A stretch of 10,380 bases of DNA from the NCBI GenBank assembly GCA_002402125.1, contig NVVG01000083.1, positions 7,263 to 17,642 on the forward strand, read 5' to 3'. Positions within the stretch are counted from its first letter, which is position 1. Every line of letters begins with the position of its first letter. The DNA is from Moraxellaceae bacterium (GTDB taxonomy: Bacteria; Pseudomonadota; Gammaproteobacteria; Pseudomonadales; Ketobacteraceae). Made by a program: the position numbers and the translations under genes. The notes beneath the pieces were generated by a model. The model was given only the letters and a program-made list of their open reading frames with translations, made no database searches and was not told the DNA's origin. This document shows, one piece after another, positions 1-5,922 of this stretch.

Positions 1-249
1 TTTGGCCTTACCCGCTCGCCCTCCGCTGCGGCAATACAGGTTAATACTGGTGGTTTTACTGGGGTATAAGGCCTGTACTTGGGCGACGATGTCTTGATGA
101 GGAATCAGTATGTCACCTTCTATATGGTCTTGTTGGTATTCCTGTGGAGACCTGACGTCTATCCAGGTGGGTTCTGCCCAGCTGGCGAAGGAAAATACCA
201 TTAGGATTAACCCTAGGCTGACTTTTAGTACTGTCATTAGCTGTTTCAT
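1..249 (-). CDS. Periplasmic rhodanese-like sulfurtransferase (PspE type), 3' end cut by window
   Basis: Reading the minus strand from an ATG at 249-247 gives 83 codons that stay open to the window edge. Residues 1-25 form a signal peptide: a short basic start (MKQ), a hydrophobic core, and a likely cut after SWA before EP. The mature part begins with the rhodanese CH2-A-type motif WIDVRSPQEY (29-38) and an HIEGDILIPH stretch (42-51). The active-site loop CRSGGRAG follows at 73-80, with the sulfur-carrying Cys73 at the start of an LYCRSGGR motif. This matches single-domain exported rhodaneses of the PspE family, which carry a persulfide on that cysteine in thiosulfate or cyanide sulfur transfer. 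About 30 C-terminal residues should lie outside the window. The ribosome site is weak (GGGAA about 9 nt upstream). The physiological sulfur donor cannot be told from the sequence. Confidence 0.85.
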   Translation of the reverse strand, partial: MKQLMTVLKVSLGLILMVFSFASWAEPTWIDVRSPQEYQQDHIEGDILIPHQDIVAQVQALYPSKTTSINLYCRSGGRAGKAK

Positions 250-409
250 TGCTGCTTTCCCGCTATCTATGATATTTAACTCATTATACCGCCACACAAC
301 CAAAGTGCTTGCACCACTTAAAAAACACCCTATACCAAGGCAATCAGTTCACCCCCTCTAATCCCGACACTGGGGTTGTGTTATAAACTTCTTTTTGATA
401 CTGTTTTTG

Positions 410-439
410 GTGACAAATACTAGTTTGGTTTTTTGTCAC
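410..439. promoter_or_regulatory. Inverted repeat GTGACAAA-N14-TTTGTCAC in divergent spacer
   Basis: Perfect 8-bp arms at 410-417 and 432-439 flank a 14-bp centre in the spacer between the leftward rhodanese and the rightward lipoprotein gene. The right arm overlaps TTGTCA (433-438), which resembles a -35 box, but no -10 box sits at normal spacing. TATAAA at 450-455 and CATAAT at 461-466 are too close and too far. The location suits an operator for either gene, and a hairpin in a leader RNA is the alternative. The rest of this 288-bp spacer (250-537) is AT-rich with no open frame I would support. Confidence 0.3.
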
Positions 440-537
440 TGCTCTGCAATATAAAGGCACCATAATAAAAAACCCCATGTGAGCATCTGTATAGTCGCCT
501 AATGGGTTACTAATAAAAACAATAAAAGGACTTAATT

Positions 538-1398
538 ATGCGCACGCATATTCTAATTTTACTTTCTTTCTTACTCGGTACTATAGGGTGTTCTAGCAAA
601 CCGTCGGATAAATTCGAACTAGATGAAATTACATTCGGTTATTTTGTTAGTGATTTCAGAGATGGTCTTTTTACTGGGGCTGACAATGGCATGGACGATG
701 ATATCATTATTGTTGAAACGATTCTCTTACGTGCAGGAGGCGGCATTCCTGGATTTATAAAACTAGGTGGTAGCGATTCACTATATTTCATTGTTGATGA
801 TGATGAGGTGGAACCCGATTTTATGACAGACGAATTCGACCTACCTCTTTACTTTCTGCCGTTAAAACCTTGGTTTAGTAGTTTATCGGCTTCCCGCCGA
901 CATTCTTTTTCAGCGATATCTGATACTCCCAATTTTGAAATACGCTTTGAGCGAAAAAACAGAGGGGAAGATGCTATTATTAGCACTGTAACCGGGGAAT
1001 TGTTCAATGACATTCATATAACAAACGACACCATCATGCATAAAATGGGTGAACCATTAACGTTAACGTGGGAAAGCGAATCACTACCGGACAACGTGGG
1101 CTTGATTGTGACTATGTATTGCCCCTTCCTTGAAAGTGGAGCGGCAGGTGAATGGACACCTCACGTAGATTTCAGTTCGAATAATCATACGGCCTCAAGT
1201 TTTACAGTTCCAGGTTCTGCATTTGTACCGACTCCAGAACCTTCAGAAGACAAACCCGCCGAGACTATTCCCAACTGTATGAGTGGTTACTTTGATATTA
1301 GTCTTACTAAAGATGTCCTAATAACGGGTGAACCAATGGAGAATATTAAATTGATCATGCGTCGTGGTGATCGCGTTAGCTTTACGATGATTGAGTAA
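538..1398 (+). CDS. Putative lipoprotein of unknown function
   Basis: 286 codons, started by ATG 538 behind a good ribosome site (AAAGGA at 525-530, 7-nt spacing). The N-terminus MRTHILILLSFLLGTIGC is a short lipoprotein signal peptide with the likely lipidated Cys18, followed by SSKPSDK, so outer-membrane anchoring after Lol sorting is plausible (inference). The mature protein is acidic, with runs such as MDDDIIIVE and IVDDDEVEPD, and its alternating hydrophobic pattern suggests beta structure. Two further cysteines lie in the C-terminal half (in MYCPF and PNCMSG) and could form a disulfide. A Pro/Glu-rich linker (TPEPSEDKPAE) sits near residue 235. I do not recognise the family. The coding sequence is noticeably more AT-rich than the scpA or MFS genes, which could mean horizontal acquisition or low expression. 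It stands alone, divergent from the rhodanese gene and convergent with the PEBP gene. Confidence 0.7.
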   Translation: MRTHILILLSFLLGTIGCSSKPSDKFELDEITFGYFVSDFRDGLFTGADNGMDDDIIIVETILLRAGGGIPGFIKLGGSDSLYFIVDDDEVEPDFMTDEFDLPLYFLPLKPWFSSLSASRRHSFSAISDTPNFEIRFERKNRGEDAIISTVTGELFNDIHITNDTIMHKMGEPLTLTWESESLPDNVGLIVTMYCPFLESGAAGEWTPHVDFSSNNHTASSFTVPGSAFVPTPEPSEDKPAETIPNCMSGYFDISLTKDVLITGEPMENIKLIMRRGDRVSFTMIE

Positions 1399-1413
1399 AT
1401 AGATTATTTATAG

Positions 1414-1457
1414 GGGGTTAGCGTTTAATTCCTATTGCACAGGCATAACGCTACCCC
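1414..1457. terminator. Imperfect hairpin between convergent genes, possible terminator
   Basis: GGGGTTAGCGTT (1414-1425) can pair with AACGCTACCCC (1447-1457), giving an 11-bp stem with one bulged T and a 21-nt loop. It lies between the stops of the lipoprotein gene (1398) and the PEBP gene (1482), where a shared terminator is expected. There is no U-tract on the plus side and only a weakly T-rich tail on the minus side, so intrinsic termination is uncertain. Its GGTTAGCGTT core is the same as that of the tandem repeat at 5024-5067. Confidence 0.35.
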
Positions 1458-1481
1458 GCCTTCAGTGGAAGCACAGATATC

Positions 1482-1955
1482 TCAGTGATTTTTATACGTC
1501 GCCACCAACTGTGCCTCGCCTAAAACATGTCCACGCATAGCGTGTTCCAGCTGATCTTTGGTGGGGCATTGCAAATCGGGCAACAGGGTGTCCAAGGCAT
1601 AGAGCTTATGAAAATACCGATGCTGGCCTATCGGTGGATTGGCGCCACCGTATTGGGTGCGTTTCCAATCATTAGTACCCTTTAGCGTACCCGGGCTTAA
1701 TTCCGAACTGGTAATACCTTCTTCAAGTGCATGAGCGCCCGGTGGAATGTTGTAGAGCAGCCAGTGCACCCAGGTCATTTTTGGTGCCGCAGGATCGGGC
1801 GCATCGGGGTCGTCCACAATTAACACATAACTGCGCGTACCAGTGGGGGGATCCTGCCAGGACAAGGGTGGTGAGACATCGGCCCCTTCGGCGGTATAAC
1901 GTCGGGGGATGGGGGCATTATTATGTAATGCCGAAGATGAAAGAGAAAAACTCAT
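1482..1955 (-). CDS. YbhB/YbcL family PEBP (Raf-kinase-inhibitor-like) protein
   Basis: 157 residues, the usual length for bacterial phosphatidylethanolamine-binding-protein homologues. The two family signatures are present: DDPDAPDP at 48-55 followed by the WVHWLLYNIP strand at 62-71, and GANPPIGQHRYFHKLYALD at 104-122. Together these build the conserved anion-binding pocket. No signal peptide is visible, so the protein should be cytoplasmic, like E. coli YbhB. Bacterial members have no settled biochemical role, and the Raf-inhibitor name comes from eukaryotic homologues. The start is secure: ATG 1955-1953 lies 6 nt from a strong GGAGGT (1966-1961). A CTCC just upstream in the leader could pair with that GGAG. 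The gene is monocistronic, convergent with the upstream lipoprotein gene and divergent from the nitroreductase gene. Confidence 0.9.
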   Translation of the reverse strand: MSFSLSSSALHNNAPIPRRYTAEGADVSPPLSWQDPPTGTRSYVLIVDDPDAPDPAAPKMTWVHWLLYNIPPGAHALEEGITSSELSPGTLKGTNDWKRTQYGGANPPIGQHRYFHKLYALDTLLPDLQCPTKDQLEHAMRGHVLGEAQLVATYKNH

Positions 1956-1960
1956 GGCGC

Positions 1961-1975
1961 ACCTCCAACTTGGAG
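1961..1975 (-). promoter_or_regulatory. Shine-Dalgarno inside a palindrome (CTCCAA-C-TTGGAG)
   Basis: A perfect 6-bp palindrome with a 1-bp centre (1963-1975) overlaps the ribosome site (1961-1966) of the PEBP gene. In the mRNA, CUCC-AAGUU-GGAG can form a small 4-bp stem and 5-nt loop that masks GGAG. The stem is short, so any effect on translation is speculative. A protein-binding site is the alternative. Confidence 0.3.
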
Positions 1976-2096
1976 AGTAAAGGTTTCAGTATACCACCCG
2001 CACCCTAGGCCACATTAGTTCTAGATGGCATATACACCCAACGGAATGATAGAAATGACCGGTCAGACGCAACCGACAATTTCAGATATACTCCTT

Positions 2097-2120
2097 GGCT
2101 ATGTTAGGGGCTATGTTAAT
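2097..2120. repeat. 12-bp tandem duplication (GGCTATGTTAGG / GGCTATGTTAAT)
   Basis: Two adjacent 12-mers match at 10 of 12 positions, about 50 bp upstream of the nitroreductase start. They lie where the promoter is expected, so they could be paired binding sites or a simple replication-slippage duplication. Confidence 0.5.
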
Positions 2121-2168
2121 TCAGCCAACTACTGACCCCACCCTACAAGGTTAACCCGGTAGCAATTT

Positions 2169-2888
2169 ATGGATTTTTTAGACGTATTACACAACCGGAG
2201 AAGCATTCGAGCGTTCTCTGATAAACCGGTTGCACAAGAGATTATTGATGGACTCTTACTAGAGGCTTTAGAGTCCCCTTCTAGCTCCAACACCCAACCC
2301 TACAAGCTTGCTGTGGCCACCGGTGATACCTGTAAAAAGCTTGGCCAACAGCTGCTGTCCAAATACCAGAAATCCAGCAAGATCCAACGCCAGCCATTGC
2401 CGTTGAAGGTGGTATCGGCTATCACCAGCGGTGCCCTACCCGACGGTGACTACAAACCCATACTGGGCAAGTATCCCCCCGAGTTTCAGAAGCGCCGTCT
2501 CGCCACTGGCATCGGGCTGTATGACGTGTTGGGTATAGAACGCGGTGATAAGAAAGCCCGCGATGATCAAATGGCGAAAAACTTTACCTTCTTTGGGGCG
2601 CCTGTTGCGATATTTTTCTTTATCCATCCCGGCATGACCTTTACCGCGATGGTTGATGCGGGGATATTTATGCAATCGTTGATGCTGGCGGCCACTAATA
2701 AGGGCTTAGGTACCTGTCCTCAAGGGGCGTTAGGGATTTGGCGCTCGCCGATTGATAAGCATTTCAACATTCCCAAAGGATATAAACTGCTGTGTGGTTT
2801 AGCATTAGGCTACCCGGCGGATGCGAAGGTCAATAGCTATCGCCCTGATAAGTTAGCGCTTAATGACTTGTTGATACCGGTTAAGTAG
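2169..2888 (+). CDS. FMN-dependent nitroreductase family protein (NAD(P)H oxidoreductase)
   Basis: 239 residues. FMN-phosphate-binding basic residues appear in the N-terminal RRSIRAF motif (10-16), as in the nitroreductase fold. SSSNTQPYK (38-46) is the SPSxxNxQPW-like flavin/substrate loop. GLGTCPQGAL (179-188) and CGLALGYPAD (209-218) are the C-terminal flavin-binding segments, including the GYP/GxP turn. Members are cytosolic homodimers that reduce nitroaromatics, quinones or related electrophiles with NAD(P)H, and the motif set resembles the PnbA/NfnB-like branch (inference). Start choice: TAG lies in frame 3 codons upstream, so ATG 2169 is the first possible start, yet no clear Shine-Dalgarno precedes it. 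Translation may be weak or unusual. No partner gene is adjacent. Confidence 0.92.
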   Translation: MDFLDVLHNRRSIRAFSDKPVAQEIIDGLLLEALESPSSSNTQPYKLAVATGDTCKKLGQQLLSKYQKSSKIQRQPLPLKVVSAITSGALPDGDYKPILGKYPPEFQKRRLATGIGLYDVLGIERGDKKARDDQMAKNFTFFGAPVAIFFFIHPGMTFTAMVDAGIFMQSLMLAATNKGLGTCPQGALGIWRSPIDKHFNIPKGYKLLCGLALGYPADAKVNSYRPDKLALNDLLIPVK

Positions 2889-2907
2889 CATTGGGTTTTA
2901 TAGTCAC

Positions 2908-2977
2908 TTTGCCACGGCATGAGGCTAGGTTACTGATCGGGTTGCTGGCCCGGTTGTTGATCCTGGTCGGTGGCAAA
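2908..2977. repeat. Long-range inverted repeat TTTGCCAC ... GTGGCAAA
   Basis: Perfect 8-bp arms at 2908-2915 and 2970-2977 enclose 54 bp. Inside is a smaller hairpin, CGGG-TTGCTGG-CCCG (2938-2952), and a degenerate 12-bp repeat (2940-2951 against 2952-2963, 9 of 12 identical). It lies 20 bp past the nitroreductase stop. No U-tract follows, so it is not an obvious terminator; it could be a structured 3' end or a remnant of a repeat element. Confidence 0.3.
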
Positions 2978-3044
2978 CCTGCATCAGTCGTTGCCATAAA
3001 AATGGGGCTCTTTTATACTTAACCTACGTCCCCACCAATACCAT

Positions 3045-3068
3045 TAAGCGCTATATTGAGCGCTATGT
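3045..3068. repeat. 12-bp tandem duplication around AGCGCTAT
   Basis: TAAGCGCTATAT and TGAGCGCTATGT are adjacent and match at 10 of 12 positions. Each contains the palindrome AGCGCT. They sit 29 bp before the ATG of the downstream lipoprotein gene, in its probable promoter or leader. Confidence 0.5.
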
Positions 3069-3096
3069 CGTTTAATACGTTGAGACCTATTACCTC

Positions 3097-3681
3097 ATGA
3101 TCCGCATATTGTTAGTCACTATAATTACAACCATGATTTCAGCCATGCTGTTAATGACAACCGCCTGTACGGTGGTCATGTCACCTGCTAATAAACCGGT
3201 AAACTTTACTGATTACAAGGTGGATCGTACGGTGTATTTTTCCTTTAAAAATGCCATTCATCCTTGCAACAAATCCAAGGTACTAGCAACACTAACCGCA
3301 TCATTACAAGGCAATGGCGTTACGGTGGTGGATTCACCGGATTTAGCCAGTGTGGTACTGGAGCTGACGTCGTCCTGTTCAGTATGGTCCAGTGAGCCTT
3401 GGACCGATATCACCACCTTTGGGGCGTTTTTTAGCGTCACCCTTTTGCCCATCATTGGAGAAGGCGTGTTCATTCTGGAAGCCGTGGTATTTGAACAGGG
3501 TGAACAGGTTCAACAATACAAAGAAACGGTTACCGCCACCGCTATTGCGCATGCCCTGTCACCGCCATTTGGTAGCCATTACCAAGAAGTTGCGGATGAC
3601 AATGCTTATGCTCGTGCGGCGGCCAATCGTTTAGCGCAACGGCTGTACGATGACTACTACTTAAAACCCCAGGCACAATAA
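3097..3681 (+). CDS. Putative small lipoprotein of unknown function
   Basis: 194 residues. The N-terminus has a long hydrophobic signal (ILLVTIITTMISAMLLM) ending in TTAC, with probable lipidated Cys24. The next residues are TVVMSP, so outer-membrane sorting is plausible. After it come a strand-helix-strand region with charged spacing (about 40-85), a hydrophobic stretch, TTFGAFFSVTLLPIIGEG (about 106-123), and a strand pair around EAVVFEQGEQVQQYKETV. A C-terminal amphipathic helix (AYARAAANRLAQRLYDDYY) closes the protein. This overall plan recalls small Gammaproteobacterial outer-membrane lipoproteins with a glycine-rich hydrophobic loop, but I cannot name the family. Cys57 and Cys94 could pair. 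The ribosome site before ATG 3097 is poor, and the internal ATG at codon 13 would cut the signal peptide short, so I kept the first ATG. Confidence 0.7.
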   Translation: MIRILLVTIITTMISAMLLMTTACTVVMSPANKPVNFTDYKVDRTVYFSFKNAIHPCNKSKVLATLTASLQGNGVTVVDSPDLASVVLELTSSCSVWSSEPWTDITTFGAFFSVTLLPIIGEGVFILEAVVFEQGEQVQQYKETVTATAIAHALSPPFGSHYQEVADDNAYARAAANRLAQRLYDDYYLKPQAQ

Positions 3682-3706
3682 CGACCCAATTATTTCTCTG
3701 GCTAAG

Positions 3707-3745
3707 TCGTTAACTAGGTCGTTACCTAATTCGTTAACTAGGTCG
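3707..3745. repeat. 12-bp tandem repeat TCGTTAACTAGG x3 reaching into the globin stop codon
   Basis: Three adjacent units, TCGTTAACTAGG (3707-3718), TCGTTACCTAAT (3719-3730) and TCGTTAACTAGG (3731-3742), are followed by a partial TCG. Units 1 and 3 are identical. The third supplies the TAG stop (3740-3738) and part of the final codons of the leftward globin gene. The array fills most of the short spacer between two convergent genes. Inside it, AACTAGGT and ACCTAATT (3712-3731) can pair with one mismatch round a 4-nt loop, so it might weakly terminate both transcripts. Confidence 0.7.
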
Positions 3746-4118
3746 CCTCCAACATGCGTTTTTCCATATTCCTGATCACCGCCCTAGCAATGCGCAGGGC
3801 TTTATCGGTGTATTCACCGGCAAAGGTATCTGCTGCGGTTTGTTCAAAATAGGCTAACCAGCGCTGATAGTGCTCCTTGCTAAACTGACGTTTACTATTC
3901 AGGACACGGTGTTTCTTCATCATGTTGGTATTGTATTGCTTATCGCCAAAGAGCATTTTTTGCCAATACAAACTGATGGTGGCTAAATGGTCGGAGATAT
4001 CAATCTTGGCGTCATCAAGAAACACCGGCGCCATGATGTCATCGTTGAGCAATTTGTTATAAAACGAGGCAACAAAGGCGTCGATATTTTGTGGACTATC
4101 TAAATCGGGGCGGTTCAT
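3738..4118 (-). CDS. Group III truncated haemoglobin
   Basis: 126 residues, typical of the 2-on-2 globins. FYNKLLNDDIMAPVF (19-33) is the B helix with distal Tyr20 (B10). DHLATISLYWQKMLFG (43-58) matches the E helix of group III proteins, with His44 in the E7 position and the usual FW/YW pair. KHRVL (69-73) carries the proximal haem ligand His70. HYQRWLAYFEQT (83-94) contains the group III Trp (Trp87, G8), and FAGEY follows. Group III globins such as Campylobacter Ctb bind O2 and have been linked to microaerobic and nitrosative-stress physiology; the role here is not shown. ATG 4118 is preceded by an in-frame TGA 5 codons upstream and lacks a good ribosome site. The gene lies 92 bp downstream of the SDR gene on the same strand, so they may be co-transcribed. 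Its last codons overlap the tandem repeat. Confidence 0.88.
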   Translation of the reverse strand: MNRPDLDSPQNIDAFVASFYNKLLNDDIMAPVFLDDAKIDISDHLATISLYWQKMLFGDKQYNTNMMKKHRVLNSKRQFSKEHYQRWLAYFEQTAADTFAGEYTDKALRIARAVIRNMEKRMLEAT

Positions 4119-4152
4119 GTCGACAATGCTTTTTCAATAGGTTCGAGTTTAG

Positions 4153-4172
4153 CTGCGGATAAGGATTCGCAG
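4153..4172. promoter_or_regulatory. Short hairpin CTGCGGAT-AAGG-ATTCGCAG between SDR and globin genes
   Basis: An 8-bp stem with one G-U pair and a 4-nt loop lies in the 92-bp gap between the SDR stop and globin start. No U-tract follows in either direction. It could be an attenuator or an mRNA-processing or stabilising stem that uncouples the two leftward genes. Confidence 0.3.
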
Positions 4173-4210
4173 TGGTTATGACCTCTATTCTACCACTACC
4201 AGGCTGATCA

Positions 4211-5008
4211 CTATACCGCCACTCTTTTGGCCGCTAATTTGGCATACAAACCTGGGAAAAATCGCTTGATGGTGGGCGCTAAACCACTAACACCCTTACC
4301 AATAACCACCTCATCTTGCTTTTTATCGATGGCTTTAAGGATTTGCTGGCAGCATTCGGTGGTGGTTAGGCCTTCGTCGATGACGCTGTCGCTAACACCT
4401 TTGGCACTGCCATCACCGGTGAGAGCATTGATGGCGATGTCTGTCTGTACATAACCAGGGCATACCGTTAAACAATGAATGCCGTGCTCACTGACTTCTG
4501 CTCGCAGACAATCCATCATACCGACTACGGCAAATTTTGAACCTGAATAGCCGGTTCTGAGTTTAGAGCCACATTTTCCCGCCACACTGGCGATGCTGAC
4601 GATGCTGCCCTGGTTACTGGCACACATTGCTGGCAACACCACTTTAATGAGGGCGACGGTACCGAGGTAGTTAACGTCCATTAGACGCCGATACACCTCT
4701 AGTTCGGTTTCTAAGAAGAAACCACGCTGTGAGATACCGCCATTGTTTACCAGAATGTCGATGGTTCCAATGTTCTCTAACGCAGCTGCAGCATCTACCA
4801 TCAACTGCTCAGCGTCGGCTAAATCCAGCCGTACTATATGATGCCGCTGTTTGCCACCGGGTAACGCGTCCCTTACTGCTTCCAAGACATCGACGCGCCG
4901 CGCTGACAACACCACACTGGCCCCAAGTTCAGCACATTGGCGGGCAAGTTCTTTACCGATGCCGGAGGTTGCGCCAGTTATCCATACCGTTTTATTTTCT
5001 AGGTTCAC
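4211..5008 (-). CDS. Short-chain dehydrogenase/reductase (SDR) family oxidoreductase
   Basis: 265 residues of a classical SDR. The N-terminal Rossmann motif TGATSGIG is at 11-18, and SARR at 35-38 supplies the basic residues that often mark NADP preference. LDLAD (61-65) lies near the adenine. NNGG at 88-91 replaces the usual NNAG. The catalytic tetrad is readable as Asn113, Ser141 (SIASVAG), Tyr154 and Lys158 (YSGSK), followed by the PG motif (184-185). The variable C-terminus ends in a basic segment, IKRFFPGLYAKLAAKR. The NNGG variant and C-terminal extension recall DHRS7-like SDRs, but the substrate cannot be assigned. The best start is GTG 5008-5006, preceded by AAAGGG with 7-nt spacing. 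Just upstream lies a 13-bp tandem repeat. The globin gene follows on the same strand. Confidence 0.9.
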   Translation of the reverse strand: MNLENKTVWITGATSGIGKELARQCAELGASVVLSARRVDVLEAVRDALPGGKQRHHIVRLDLADAEQLMVDAAAALENIGTIDILVNNGGISQRGFFLETELEVYRRLMDVNYLGTVALIKVVLPAMCASNQGSIVSIASVAGKCGSKLRTGYSGSKFAVVGMMDCLRAEVSEHGIHCLTVCPGYVQTDIAINALTGDGSAKGVSDSVIDEGLTTTECCQQILKAIDKKQDEVVIGKGVSGLAPTIKRFFPGLYAKLAAKRVAV

Positions 5009-5023
5009 GTGAATGCCCTTTAT

Positions 5024-5067
5024 GGTTAGCGTTGGTGGTTAGCGTTGGTGGTTAGCGTTGATGGTTA
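5024..5067. repeat. 13-bp tandem repeat GGTTAGCGTTGGT x3.4 in the SDR leader
   Basis: Two perfect copies (5024-5036 and 5037-5049), a third with one mismatch (5050-5062, GAT for GGT) and a partial GGTTA (5063-5067) lie directly head to tail. The array ends a few bases from the SDR ribosome site (AAAGGG, 5020-5015). On the SDR-sense strand the unit reads ACCAACGCTAACC. It could be an iterated protein-binding site or a slippage-prone leader affecting SDR expression. The rest of the 5009-5288 spacer is AT-rich. Confidence 0.8.
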
Positions 5068-5179
5068 TCACTTGAGCCTGATTTTTTAGGAATCTTCCAG
5101 TTTTCATTAAGTTACGCATCATACCAAGATTTTTAATGGTTAAGAAATCAATTGGGGTGGCATTTATTGATCAATATGC

Positions 5180-5207
5180 TTTACTTTTAATCATTGCACT
5201 ATGTTAT
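5180..5207 (+). promoter_or_regulatory. Candidate sigma70 promoter for the GST gene
   Basis: TTTACT (5180-5185) and TGTTAT (5202-5207), 16 bp apart, each match the consensus at 4 of 6 positions. They lie in an AT-rich stretch about 80 bp before the GST start. This is a weak pattern match only. Confidence 0.22.
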
Positions 5208-5288
5208 TAGACGTTTTCTTGATGCTTGTTTGATACGGCGTTTACCTGCTAGCGCCGACTTACCCCCTACAAAGAAAAGGTAATTCCC

Positions 5289-5903
5289 ATGGCAAAGCTG
5301 AAGCTCACCTACTTTGATATTGATGGCGGCCGTGCTGAGCCTGCAAGAATCGCTTTTTCTATTGGTGGCATCAAATTTGAGGATAATCGATTTGGCTTTG
5401 ATAAGTTTTCTGCTGTTAAACCAACCACGCCGTTGGGCCAAGTTCCCACCTTAACAATCGATGATCGTCAGATCACGCAATGTAACGCCATTAATCGATT
5501 CGCTGCCAAACTAGCGGGGCTATATCCTGCCAGCGATGTAAATTCCCTGGTGTGTGATGAGGTAATGGATATTGTTGAAGAATGCACCCATAAACTGGTC
5601 GCTACTTTTGGGCTGGAAGGTGAAGCATTACAAGTCGCCAGGACAAAACTGGCAGAAGGCGCATTTACCAACGCATTAAAACTACTGAACAAACGTATTG
5701 TGGAACAAGGTGGCCTGTACATTTGTGAGAATCGACTCACTATCGCAGATCTAAAGGTGTTTGTTTGGGTGCATGCCTTAAACTCTGGCATCTTGGATCA
5801 TATACCGACTGATTTGGTCGATCTGGTTGCACCACAAGTTCACGAACACTACCAACGGGTGGCAGAATCACCGGGAGTTATTGAATATTACGCCAAAAGA
5901 TAA
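5289..5903 (+). CDS. Glutathione S-transferase, sigma-like
   Basis: 204 residues with the two-domain GST plan. The thioredoxin-like N-terminal domain opens with KLTYFDIDGGRAEPAR (5-20), placing the catalytic Tyr at position 8 in the sigma/alpha-type context. The cis-proline GQVPTL is at 50-55. The gamma-glutamyl-binding motif reads QITQCNAINRFA (61-72), with Cys65 where Ser normally follows Gln64. The helical C-terminal domain has the N-capping and hydrophobic-staple motif LTIADLKVF, and the chain ends PGVIEYYAKR, very like animal sigma GSTs and haematopoietic prostaglandin D synthase. The expected activity is glutathione conjugation or isomerisation in the cytosol. ATG 5289 has AAGG 8-9 nt upstream. 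The gene is convergent with the solute-binding gene, with only a 19-bp gap and no terminator hairpin visible. Confidence 0.9.
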   Translation: MAKLKLTYFDIDGGRAEPARIAFSIGGIKFEDNRFGFDKFSAVKPTTPLGQVPTLTIDDRQITQCNAINRFAAKLAGLYPASDVNSLVCDEVMDIVEECTHKLVATFGLEGEALQVARTKLAEGAFTNALKLLNKRIVEQGGLYICENRLTIADLKVFVWVHALNSGILDHIPTDLVDLVAPQVHEHYQRVAESPGVIEYYAKR

Positions 5904-5922
5904 GCCAACCCACTCCTATCCT

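Noticed and set aside
110..361. Rightward open frame of 83 codons at the left edge
   Set aside because: It is antisense to the rhodanese signal peptide and catalytic domain, which carry clear family motifs.
471..507. Leftward intrinsic terminator (AACCCAT/ATGGGGTT followed by T6 on the minus strand)
   Set aside because: The stem is short with a 23-nt loop, and no leftward gene ends there, so a terminator is not supported.
1727..2008. Rightward open frame of 93 codons over the 5' half of the PEBP gene
   Set aside because: It is antisense to a well-supported PEBP gene, its product is Arg/Pro-rich like a frame shadow, and no ribosome site precedes it.
5024..5067. CRISPR array or plasmid-type iterons
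   Set aside because: The units are directly adjacent with no spacers and only 13 bp long, and there are no cas or rep genes; a simple tandem repeat explains it.
5199..5441. Leftward open frame of 80 codons before and over the GST start
   Set aside because: It overlaps the conserved GST N-terminus on the opposite strand and lacks a recognisable domain or ribosome site.
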